Below, piece after piece: positions 1 through 10,400 of a DNA stretch of 64,000 nt. Below the pieces are notes generated by a model. That model searched no databases, had not been told where the DNA came from, and was given only the letters and a program-made list of their open reading frames with translations. Numbering within the stretch: position 1 is the stretch's first letter; every line of letters begins with the position of its first letter. Origin of the DNA: Hetaerina americana (taxonomy: Eukaryota; Arthropoda; Insecta; Odonata; Calopterygidae). The stretch lies in contig JAKTNV010000002.1 of assembly GCA_022747635.1 (NCBI GenBank), forward strand, positions 272,501-336,500, given 5' to 3'. Both the position numbers and the translations under genes were made by a program.

Positions 1-197
1 GAAAGAAAGGAGAAGCACGCTCAAGCAATGTGAGTATTGTCACATTAATTTCATGGCTGCAATACTACCTTTTAAAGGATATGCACTGCTCTCTTACAGT
101 CTTCAATCATCTAATTAACCTCTGAAGTTGTCCGGCATCACTCAATCAAAATGATGCCAATCTCATTACTCATTCCTAAAAAGAAATCTCCACAACT
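1..197. other. No feature recognised
   Basis: AT-rich sequence at the window edge. It may be an intron of the plus-strand gene whose last exons lie at 1468-1907. I see no coding or repeat signature. Confidence 0.4.
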
Positions 198-210
198 ATT
201 TAAGCACCAT

Positions 211-434
211 AAAAACCATAAACAATCCGGAAGGTCGGTTTAGTAGGTGATGGTAGAGATCACCCAGTACTAAGCCCTATTTACGGCGTGTGAAAATTCA
301 CACATCAGGGTAGGGGGGCCAGTTCCTTTCCCTGTGCCGATTATGGTTTCCCAGGAAGATCTGGTACCCGAAAAATAACTTTAGCTTGGGTGGAGCTGCA
401 GGTGCCCAGAGTGCCTCGCCCGGGAATCGAACCC
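211..434 (-). repeat. SINE family B (tRNA-derived), with target-site duplication
   Basis: Read on the minus strand, the head end carries a pol III B-box-like GGTTCGATTCC (about 420-432). The body shares long stretches with a second copy at 11530-11720: a 'gtgtgaaa..ttcacac' hairpin, 'ggtagggggg', 'agatctg(g/a)tacccgaaaa' and 'ggtgcccag'. The 13-nt direct repeat ATTTAAGCACCAT at 198-210 and 435-447 brackets it exactly and is the target-site duplication. The A-box half seems truncated. tRNA ancestry is inferred from the B box and the related copy. Confidence 0.75.
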
Positions 435-1467
435 ATTTAAGCACCATGGATCAAAATTTATGGTTCAAGAGTCATTTTGCAAAATAAACTTGATTCATTT
501 GTCAGTATACCTGCTAAAATAATATTTACTTTTCAACAATACATTAATGCCCCAGGTCACTATAAGAATTAGTGTAGCCAGATTTCAATTAGTCTTTTTC
601 CACTTATCCACAGGAATCACATTGAATGTTGCTTTGGATGCTAATGTTGCCATGCTAAGAGGAATTCCTGACCAAAAAAAAAAAAGAAAGTCGCAATAGG
701 AAAGGCAAGAAAGTTAAGGACATTTCAGGGTCAGGAGGCAGCCCCTTAACTTCCATGAGTCGTTTTAGATATCTGTTATGACTTCCCAAATTAACTAATT
801 TAAGTGGCTGCATGAATGAAGCACTCATTATTAGTACACGAGGTCCGTCCGGAAAGGATTCGGCCATCCACCATGCCACACATCATTTATAATGCTCTTT
901 CCTGAGACTTACAGGATAAAGAAGAATGTAATTGGAAGTTAGTTAAAAAAATCCATCATGATCATTTATGTAAATCCAGAAAGATGCATTAAACTAAATA
1001 TGATGATTAAGGAGTACGAAAATATTATTCCTTTATTTGGGGCAATGATTTTGAACCTACCAACAAGTGGATAAAATGGCATGATAACATAATAGCAGAT
1101 ATACTTTTAATAATTTAAATCTTATTACCTTTAGAATAGTGGTAATAGTTAATGGGATAAGTGTAGGCATCTTTCAATGTGATGATTTTTTTATCTACAT
1201 TTGGAACTACACCTGTACGAGCAAATAATTTTATGGGATTTACATATGGATAAGAATCAAACTTGGGAATAATAATCAAGGTTAGCTTTCAACATGTTTT
1301 TTCCTAGTTCAGCGATGCATGTAATTTCACTCATGATAATCTCAAAATTGTAAATTTGAGTTTTTTAGGGCAATTGCAGTCTACTTAAACGAGCATCTAA
1401 TTGTAGTATAAGTGCATAAAAACTCAATAATATAATCTAAATTTCCTTTTTTAACCACAAATGACAG

Positions 1468-1733
1468 GTGTCCCAACAAAGGAAAAAATTTTCCCATATG
1501 ATACAGATAATGAATACATGAAAATGCCAACAAGAGAAATGTTGCCAAATTTATCCCTGGAAGTAAGAAAACAGTCTCGAAGTAATTCGAATAAGAACAA
1601 CAGCCCAGCAATAAATATTGGTGATGAAATATCTTTGATATTTGAAAGCTTGCAAAGTCTGAAGTGTACCAAAGACATTGATTTATCCTCCCCAAGAACC
1701 CAGCAGAAGGCTGCAAAAGACAAACTTTCGAAG
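1468..1733 (+). CDS. Penultimate coding exon of an unidentified plus-strand gene
   Basis: The open frame (…VPTKEKIFPYDTDNEY… to …AAKDKLSK) is bounded by an acceptor (pyrimidine-rich tract, then ATGACAG at 1461-1467) and a donor (AAG/GTACAT at 1733/1734). It enters with two bases left over and leaves at a codon boundary, in phase with the exon at 1842. The peptide is polar, rich in Lys, Ser and Asn, and ends in a region suited to a coiled coil. I do not recognise the family. It is unlikely to be a transposon: there is no repeat copy in the window and no transposase or RT motif. Upstream exons lie outside the window. Confidence 0.6.
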
Positions 1734-1841
1734 GTACATATTCAAGTGACAATGTCCATGGGCTCAGGTTGAATGAGAACCCATAGAAGAGCTAAGTTAC
1801 ACTTACATGCTTTTTAAATAATGTTATATATCATTTTCTAG

Positions 1842-1907
1842 GTCAATGAGCTCAACTCTGCAATAAGTGATCTAAAGAAAAAAATACTAACCAAAGGACC
1901 ATCGTGA
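1842..1907 (+). CDS. Last coding exon and stop of the same unidentified gene
   Basis: After the acceptor TTTTCTAG (1834-1841) the frame continues for 21 codons (VNELNSAISDLKKKILTKG plus two residues) to TGA at 1905-1907. The heptad-like spacing of V, L, I, L and I suggests a short C-terminal coiled coil. The intron is short (108 bp) with good borders, which makes the two-exon model credible. The gene ends about 5.4 kb from the Relish stop, so the two genes converge. Confidence 0.6.
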   Translation, partial: VNELNSAISDLKKKILTKGPS

Positions 1908-3690
1908 TATAATGTGGTTTCAATCATCTGCTACAATTTTTTGCCAATTTTAAATGTTTTCATCACAAAGTTGAATCTAATATTTGTATTGACTTTAAAC
2001 ATATTCTTTTTACATTTTCTATTAGAAAATTAATGTTAGCTTTCACTGAATGAAGTGATTAATTGTGCTATTTATGATAGCAGTAATTGTTGTTTGCAGA
2101 AAAAATGTTCTTCAGCACGCTTGAACAATGTTGCCATAGTCAGGCAACAGCTGGGCAAGAGCCAATCACAAGCCTCGTCCATTATCTCCTCTCTTCTAAT
2201 AGTTCACACCTAGATGCCTATTCTGATTTGCCTGCGAAGTATCCTCTGCCCATTGTGATGGCTCCACCTCATGAAAATTCACACAGTGATATAAATAGGT
2301 ACCTTGCTTATTCTTGTATCCATAGCAGTTGGTGGCCTCCTAAGGCTGATTGAATGGCTTTCAAAGGAGTTTTCAAAACTTTTCCATGTTGTCTTTCAGG
2401 GTATAAATGTTTGTCCGATACACTTTTGCTAATGGGACCATATGACCCTATAGGGCTCTTATTAATGTGACATGTTTTTGAATCTATTTTAGTGTAATTA
2501 TAAAAAAATATATCAATTCTTCACTAATTTTGAGACAAAAACCTCCAACATCATTAAATTGTGATTTATTGTGAAATTTTTGGTTGAATATGTTTAAACA
2601 CTAATTGAACCATTGTTTGTACAATATTGACACATACTTTTTATCAAATAAGTCTTAAAGATAGCTGAAATGAGATAAATTATGTGATTTTATGATTATT
2701 CCACAATATTAAGACATCATTGGTTGAAAACAGAATGTAAAATGGGTGTTAAAGCAGATCAGTCATGACTAGTGCTCTGGGCACTCATGCCACTGTCGTG
2801 TGTTTGGTGATCTATCTCCACAGGTGCCTTATATCGTGTTCCTACAGTGGAACTCACTTTCACTGACCTTGAAATAACTGTTTGATTTTGGAACTTAATA
2901 TTGTTTTACTTCTTCTAAGAGTTCAAAGAAACTGGGGGAAACAGTAATTGCATTGTTCTCCTACCAATGTTGAGGAAAGTGAAGAGTATTCCACGATTCA
3001 AGGGTTAGATGGGATGCAATGCCCTTTGCTAGTGATATGATTTGCCCCTTTCTGAAGAAATGGCTGATGCAGATTTTCCAAACATTCACAATAGTAAAAT
3101 AAAAATTGAAGCGATTAAAAAGCAAGCCAATGGTGATCCATACACGAGTCTTACTAAGAATAACAATTGTGAATTTAGAGCACTTGCACATTCCAGAACA
3201 TTTAAAACTCAAAAATAACTGACTGCATTTACTTAACAGGATGATTAAGAATAACCAACATATTCAATTGAAATATGAAACAATGGGATTAATAAAATAT
3301 TAGAAAATGCTAAAGAAGGCAACACTGCAATTTGAATAAGTTGAATATTGAAAATCAATAAATCATAAATACACAAAGTTTTAAATTATAAAATATCATC
3401 TTGAATTACATCTCCGAATTAAAAAAATGTGCAATATTTTGCATAAGTAATTATTAGTTCATACCAGTATGCAGTAGTTTTGCATTTTACCTCCTTTAAA
3501 ACAGAATCCACTCTCTCTCTTTCTTAGATGGAAACTTTCCCGTAAGTAAGGAATTGAAATATTCTCTCCCATAAATATGTAGTACTTTCTCCACTGCCAA
3601 TGCACTTAAATCCTTGTTGATCCATTGCGTTTCTGAGGAAGGTCTTGGTTCTTCTCATTCTTCACTCAGTCTCGGTAGTAATACTCCTGA
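1908..3690. other. 3' UTR of the upstream gene and intergenic sequence
   Basis: AT-rich sequence. An ATTAAA near 2552 could be a polyadenylation signal for the plus-strand gene. The open frame at 2087-2353 has no acceptor in phase and no recognisable domain, so I do not call it. Nothing else is supported. Confidence 0.4.
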
Positions 3691-4701
3691 TGAGCCAGAC
3701 TTATTCTTCGAAGGTTTCCTACAGGAAACCCAGAATTAAATGCAAAAGGGGAAGACAAAGTAAACAGGTGCTAAGTCCGGAGAGAACGTCATAGCTGGAT
3801 GGAGGGGGATTTCCCATTGGGGTGCGTCCCGCAGAGCGGCACCATACTCCTAGGGCCGTGGAGAAAGTGGGTGACGCTGGGGATTTTCCCCGTGGTCGTT
3901 GACTGGGAGCATGGTATCAGTGCACAAAGGAGCACTGGGTACAAAGGGTAAAAACTGGTGATTGGGATCACTTGTATACTATGGTTCCAAAGGGCATGCC
4001 CAAGCAAGGGTTAGCGGGAGGGAGGAGGAGGGATTTTCCTCACTTTTAAATTGCCGAGGGGGGGGGGGGGTCCCGAAGTGTAGAACCTTCCCTCCTGGTC
4101 CATGAAGAAAGAGGCAAGGGGAGTCGGGGCTTCCCACCTTGGTCGGGAAAGCGTGCTCTCCGTACGTGAGGGGGGGAATCCCTATGAGCACAGGGACAAG
4201 GGAGCACGTGAACATCGTGGGACGGAGATGGAGAGGTGGGTGGAGATAAAAATAGGACTTCATTGATGAGCTCCAAGTCCATGCAGCGCATGATTTCTAG
4301 TTGTTCCATGACATTTAGCTTCTTTCCTTTATCCAAGCTGTGAAGCACTTGGAAGTCGAAGTCACAGAAATGGTTGGAATCAAGTGGATGTTTGGCAAAC
4401 AAAGAATTAGTATGACCTGTAATATAGCCTTCCCTCTGCTCCTCAATATGCGTTGAAAAACTTCTGCCCGTCTGCCCAATGTAAATAGCTCCACACTCAC
4501 GCTGAATTTCATATGCACCACTTTTTTATTGCATTCCATGGGGTCTTTGTTTGAGCATAAGGCTTTGGACAGAGTAGTGGGGGAATAAAATGAAATGCGG
4601 AATTTGTCTTTGGGAAGTCTGTACGCGATTTTGTACGTCACAGGGTTATGGAACGAAAGTTAGCACCACTTCCGCTCTAAAGCAGTAGTGACAGAAAGGG
4701 A

Positions 4702-4803
4702 GATGAATCCATGCTGGTTTCCGGGAATTACCGTCGCGTAGGTTAGTCGGTCAACCGACTAACCTACGCGACGGTAATTCCCGGAAACCAGCATGGATTC
4801 ATC
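4702..4803. repeat. Perfect 50-bp palindrome inserted in a PLE
   Basis: Arms 4702-4751 and 4754-4803 are exact reverse complements separated by two bases (CA). The segment sits inside PLE coding sequence. The 13-nt direct repeat AGAAAGGGAGATG occurs at 4693-4705 and again at 4833-4845, so an insert of about 127 bp (4706-4832) carrying the palindrome looks target-site duplicated. It is GC-richer than its surroundings and encodes nothing I recognise. Confidence 0.85.
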
Positions 4804-5160
4804 AGATAGACGGCGCGGAAGCCTAAGGATTAAGAAAGGGAGATGTTTGATTTCAAGGCCTGTTTCTTCTTCACTAAATTATCTATTATGTTGAAATGGT
4901 AACAGTTCTTAAAGGCTATGTGCTTGATCATCTTGAGCTCTCATTTGAAGTTGGATTTGGACAAGGGAATCTGTGGATCACAGAATTGAAGCTAGCTAAT
5001 TTGTGGGTGGCATGGGTCTGAGGGGGTGTTTTGTCTTTCCCACCCCCTTCCCCACTCACATACGTAGTTACCCATGCTGCCTTCTACCTTTCCTCCCTCT
5101 TCCCCTACCCTCTCCCCTTACTTGCTTTTAAGCATATACACTAGACTTGGAGCGATGACT

Positions 5161-5200
5161 GTTACCTGACGATGATGTAGTTACATTGAAACTGGTCGCA
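5161..5200 (+). ncRNA. Hammerhead ribozyme motif in PLE arm
   Basis: CTGACGA (5166-5172), a stem II of ATGTA/TACAT, then GAAAC (5188-5192) and TGGTC fit the hammerhead core CUGANGA…GAAA with a very short helix III, the form known from Penelope-like elements. It is antisense to Relish. Activity is untested and the helix I pairing is weak. Confidence 0.55.
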
Positions 5201-5639
5201 TTAAATTTTTTTTTATGGGTAATTGCCAATTTTTAATTAATCATGATATTCCACCAAAACATGCCTGAAATGTCTCTTTTTATACAAAGGTTTGAAGTTC
5301 CCCTTTGATAAATTAGCATTTTGCAGCTGGACTTGATTGTACAAAAGATTAATTCTATGCATAACCTTATGAAAATAGACATTTTACTTCTCTTCCAATA
5401 ATTTTAAGAGGACATGAGCCTTCCCCAATGTAGATGCATCACCATTTATACCATTTTCAAGATTTTCAAAGCAATTTTGGAGGGTATCACCATTTTTAAT
5501 ACAGGGTTCACACTACTTTTGAAATCCCACCTTGTTTTGGAAAAAATTCTTAAGGCAAACATTTCATCCAATGAGGAAGGACGTTTCGGGGAGTGGGCAT
5601 AGTACTGCAATGACCTTGGATACTAGGCTGGTTAAGAAA

Positions 5640-6290
5640 TTTTTTACCATGTAGATTATTCTGGTTACCATGGCGTTGAATGCAGCACAGTTGCATTCTT
5701 ATCCCCCATCACTATCAAATGTTTCCCTGCCGGAACACACGCAATTATGTCCTCTTAGCTAATCGAATATCTTATCGACTTCTTCTTCCTTATGATTGCT
5801 CGGTGGCATGTATACATGAACAATGCCCAAGTTTGTTTGTTCTGCTTTTATCTCTACTAGTAATATTCATCACTTTTTCTCACTTTATTCAATATAATGG
5901 CAACCCCTTGCTGGCTCTCGTTCCCAACGTTGAATATTATTCCATACAAGTATTCTTGTAACTATATCTCCAGTAATCTCTGCTATCATTCCGTCTCACC
6001 TCGCATAAACCTAAAATATCTATATTTCCTCTTTCCATCTCTCGCTTAATATTCCCTACTTTTCTGTCCTCACATTGTCCGAACATTCAAAGTTCCTATC
6101 ATAACTACTTTGGTGTTCTTCTTCTGCGCCTTCTGTCCTGCTGCCATCCGTTTTCCTTTTCAAGGGTTTCATAAGATGATGACTGCAGAAGCCTAGCCTC
6201 CCCCGCTGCCGGGCACAACACACAGCCGATTGGGACTCTCATTCTCTATAGTGTCCATCATTATATTCTTGGGAATGATAACTGAGGTGG
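5640..6290 (-). mobile_element. RTE-like LINE fragment (5' part)
   Basis: It aligns by eye with the other RTE-like copies: CCCATCACTATCAAATG near 5710, GGTGGCATGTA near 5800, 'ccccgctgccgggca' at about 6202 and the following 'ttgggaatgataactgaggtggttt' region. In the copies at 32.6-33.0 and 62.1-62.4 kb this lies at the 5' end of the element, on the minus strand. No open frame survives. Confidence 0.6.
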
Positions 6291-6354
6291 TTTAGAAAAG
6301 GGATAGGAACAAAGGACGAAAACAAGAAGGTTGGGAAGGCAGAATTGAGCAGAT

Positions 6355-6480
6355 CACAAGTGCAAAAATATTTCTTTGACTGGGACTTTAACCACAAATC
6401 CTTCGACTTGCTGGAATGATGCTTTAATCACTTGAGCTATCGAGGTAACATAATTTACACTGAATCCTGAGGGGGGTTTA
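6355..6480 (-). repeat. SINE family C head, diverged
   Basis: The minus strand reads CCTCGATAGCTCAAGTGATT, a match to the pol III A-box region of the family C head at 12.05-12.11 kb (CCTCGATAGCTCAACTGG), followed by a degraded B box and 'gtccc(a)gtcaaag'. It is a partial tRNA-derived SINE. Confidence 0.55.
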
Positions 6481-6625
6481 AGTGCCCCCGTGTTCAAGTC
6501 CCGGTCAAGACTCGGTACAAGTACCTTCCCTGAGTGGCTTGGCACATTATTCAAATGTACATTACAAAACAATTACCTAATTCCTATTAGATTATGTATT
6601 ATACTAGTTTACTATAAGAATTATA

Positions 6626-7324
6626 ATGAATTGCAGACCAGTAAGGCAGGGGGGTGAAGTTCCTTCTCTGGGGGGCAGTCCCTGGTTCAATAAGGGTCAA
6701 GAGGCTGGCTGCATGATGGTGTCGGTTCCATCTCGGCCTTGGCAGAGCCAGCCACCTTCAGGAGAGGGCAAACTGATTTCTCATGGAGAGCTGGGTGCAT
6801 TTTGTGAATATCAACAGTGGATCCTCACAATAAGTATTTTCTTGCAATACGTACCACATTTACAGACTTAAAGGATGGAATAATGCAATCTCAAATATTA
6901 ATCCTTGAGTTAAAGTGTCCATCTTCAGAAAATCATTTTTTCCACAAATTTACCAGTTGCGTTCCGATTAAAACTTAACAAACTTGAGCACAGTCACTCA
7001 AAATCATCTGTGAGACAAGTCTTCACTCTCTCACTTTGCAAGATAAAAAATGTGCATTATTTCCTTCCTAAAAGAAATCTCATTTTACAGAGAAATAAAA
7101 TCATGTAATATCATTGTTGAAAAAGTTTAATGCTTATTTTTGATAATTCATCTTAGTATCATTTCTATATTATTTCCTAAGATGGGTTCGACTATCATGC
7201 GATTATTACTAGACGATGATTAACCATGTTCGGCAATCATATGTGGAATACAATAATACTGTGAAGGGGTATGACAGATATTTACAGAAGAATTTTTTTA
7301 AATTAAAAAAAAATGTAGAATCTT
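6626..7324. other. Relish 3' UTR and flank
   Basis: Downstream of the Relish stop (7325-7327) on the minus strand. A reverse-strand ATTAAA at about 7124-7129 lies about 200 nt after the stop and is a possible polyadenylation signal; no canonical AATAAA is obvious. The open frame at 6626-6871 has no domain and is not called. Confidence 0.35.
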
Positions 7325-7453
7325 TTATGGAAAACAGGAATATTTAATGCACTTCTGTAGCACCAGGAGTTTCTGTAATTCAACCACTGCATCTTCTTCT
7401 CCTATAAGTTCCATCATATTTTTAAGTCCTTTCAGGGTGATGCCTCCATTTAC
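7325..7453 (-). CDS. Relish: Relish exon 21 (end of death domain, stop)
   Basis: 129 nt including TAA at 7325-7327. GGITLKGLKNMMELIGEEDA matches the last death-domain helices of p105-type proteins (GGTLxxLxxxLxxIGxEDAV). Intron 20 before it is 4.9 kb. Confidence 0.92.
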   Translation of the reverse strand, partial: VNGGITLKGLKNMMELIGEEDAVVELQKLLVLQKCIKYSCFP

Positions 7454-10400
7454 CTGAAATGAGACAAATTGCCCTTCCTCATCATGACAGTCACATAAAC
7501 ATTTTGGAATCATTCTAGCTTGGCTCATTGTTATGAAATGTGATCGTTTGAGCAATGGGAAATTATCAACCAAATCCTTTTATTTCCTTTAAATTACAAT
7601 GTTTGAGATTAAACCCAATATATGAAATTATTATTAGTGGCACTACGGGGTAGAGAATATATTATATTGTTTAAATATTAATGCTTTCATTATAGAATAC
7701 AAAAAAGAATTATATGGCAGAGACATAAGGCTAGTGATAAAAACTTATTAGCTTCGGTCCAGACATAATTCATAGAGAGACAGAAGAAATATTAAGGGAA
7801 TTGAAACGGACTAAGGTGGAGGGTATAGATAACATCCCTGCAGAATTACTCACTCAGCCTTTGACACTCGGATGTAAAGCGTGACTCGACACGACTATCA
7901 CTGGTACCAGCTCGTTTGTCTGGCCACACTCGACATGGAGATTCACCACTTGTGAAAGGCGGATTTGGAGTTTATTCAATTAATTCTCTAAATGCCATCA
8001 GCACCAAAGGACGAGGAAAAAGTTACAACTATGGGACATAGATTATTTTATAACTACATCATTTGTATCTATTATAAATCTACACATAAATGCCATCTCA
8101 AACTGATACTACCACCACAGCATCTGTTTACTGTATCGTTAACACTATTTCAATTCAGTCAATTGCCTTTTACTTCTTGTCTCCTGTGAGTGATATTTCA
8201 GCCTGCATCACCTTCCCTTGGTGAACAATCTTATCGCCCATACTCTTGCAACAGGAGCATCCAATTATCACATTTAAGACTCAGACTAAACTTGATAGGC
8301 AATTAGGGATTTACAAATCACTTTCTTTTCTCAAGAGGTTCGCTTATGCTCCTAGAAGCATATCGCAGCTGTTTTCATGACACGGGGACCTTTTCTCAAA
8401 CGATGCTTCACCTGTAGTTGGATGAATGCTTTCCCTACAAGTGGTCCTGTACTCAAAACAAATTTCCACTCCTGAGGATATGGATAAGTTTTCCAAAGAG
8501 CTTGAAAGCAGCAAAGACAAATTTTACACCAAAAATAAAGGAACTATTGGAGAAGAAAAGAGTGACAAAAATGTGTTTTCAGATCTAGCATAATAGGAGG
8601 ATGATGAACGGAGTGTGGGTCCAAGTGGAACTACAGAAGGGAAAACATTTCTGCATTCAAAATAAGATCAGTGTGAATGCACTGATAGTAATGTTGAATT
8701 CATTAATACGAAACGAATATGCACAATTGTTTACCCACATTATAGTTATGGGGACATAATTGATATCATTGTGGAATCAGGGGTAACATCACGTGAAAGA
8801 ATTGTTTATTATGGAAAACAAGAAAATTGAAAAGTGGAATGCTATGTCTGCAAATGATCAAGAATCTAAAACGATCCCCTTCTCAACTGGCCAGCGGTGT
8901 GTTCGATCTCAAGCTCCTGCTAAATGTGACACACCATCAGATTTTTTCCAGTTGTTTTTTACGGACACTGATAAAAACATAACTAGTGACACTAACAAGT
9001 ATTCTAGGCATACAATTAGGCAGAGAGAACTACCCCAGGTATTAACTGGAAAGAGTTCACAGTAGAGGATATTAACACTTTTCTGGGTGCACTAAATATG
9101 GGTGTATTGAATCAACCTGACTAGCAGAGTTTTTGGTCCAAGGATTTTGAGCCTCAGAAATCATTTTTTCAAGCTATTATCAAAAGGGTGACGTCCTTGC
9201 AAATATTTTGTAGGTTGCACTAGAAAAATGAAAAAAAAATCTAGTAAAAATTTGAGAACAAGATTAGAGATATTTGATTTAAGATATTTCTGAGGTTCAT
9301 GCATGCTTATGAATTTCCTGTGGGCCATGCTTGAAGCACTTTGATTTAACAACCACTGGTGGCTGAAGTTTCTCACTTCTGTCTGCATTTGTTATTCACA
9401 AGACGGAGAAAAATGAATTTTTTTGAAATTGTCTACATGTTTACAATTTTTTAATGTAACTCTTCTCAAAATACTTGGGCCATAGAATAACTCCTTAGAA
9501 AATCCAAGAGATGGCACTCTAAATATCACAAAATTCTTGCTTTGTGGGAGCCTCATCTCTTACTAGACCAATATTTTAGGTTTCAGTCATATCCATCATG
9601 TGGATTCATTTTCAGAGTCAATTGAAGCAACAAACAAGCGTTCATTCAGAAAAATTGAAGAAAAAAAGAAAAGAGTTTCATGCAGTGATTAAACAATTCT
9701 ATTAAAAAGGCTTAACACCAAAAGAGACCAAAGCCAAGTTGGATGAAGTTCATGGCACATCTGCTCATGCGTTTACTTACAATCCCTACCAAAAGAACAC
9801 CTTTCCTAAAACTATGACCACTATCTCATATTTTCTAAGGAGTTGTTCAATGATCCATGTTAAAGGATATGAACTGCCTCATGATAAACGGAGAAGTTCA
9901 TGGTCATTACATAAGAGGTATTATGACATACATCACCAGTGTTTAAGAACTTAATCTTTACAGGGTGGACCCAAAGAAATGGGCATGAAATTATTTCATA
10001 ATTTATCCCAGTCGTTGAAAGAAATTGAAAAGTAAAACTTCGGGAATAACCGCCAAGGTGATTCTCTATTCCATGACTGTTTAAAAATGAAGTAGAATGA
10101 CTTGAGTCAATTTTTTCACGTTTCTGCACATTGCTTATGATTTCTCATACATTGACGTGCCTTACATCATGTGCTACTGACCATCTTTGATATATTGTAT
10201 CCTGATCACCGGGAGAGAACAAACATATTTCTATCATTTCCACATTTTTCGGGCTGCGTCCGCGTATGTCGTTTAAATGTACAACAGTTTCGCCAGCTAT
10301 CCTGCTGGCGTCCTCAGGTCAAGGATGAAAAGAAGCTTGTTGTCCCGTCTAATATAGGAAAAATCCGGCGCCAATACCGGGAAATTTCTTGGCCAATCAG

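Larger units (their letters stand above)
3700..5210 (-). mobile_element. Penelope-like element (PLE), decayed copy a
   Basis: Minus-strand fragments give the C-terminal part of a PLE protein. The linker region is about 4990-4850 (…IKHIAFKNCYHFNIID…), then comes a segment read as YRLPKDKFRISFYSP (about 4640-4570). A frame change leads to a GIY-YIG-like stretch (AIYIGQTGRSF, about 4490-4450) and the C-terminus (LDKGKKLNVMEQLEIMRC, about 4350-4280). A pyrimidine-rich arm in the opposite orientation (5030-5210) ends in a hammerhead-like motif. The low-coordinate end carries GGAAACCTTCGAA on the minus strand, shared with the tail of the copy at 10.2-11.1 kb. The coding region is frameshifted and is interrupted by the palindrome at 4702-4803. 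Confidence 0.7.

Noticed and set aside
2087..2353. 88-codon plus-strand frame after the first gene
   Set aside because: Lies beyond the stop at 1907, with no splice signal in phase and no domain; probably 3' UTR.
4046..4402. 118-codon minus-strand frame as a host gene
   Set aside because: The N-terminal half is the PLE C-terminus and the remainder is translated pyrimidine-rich PLE 3' sequence.
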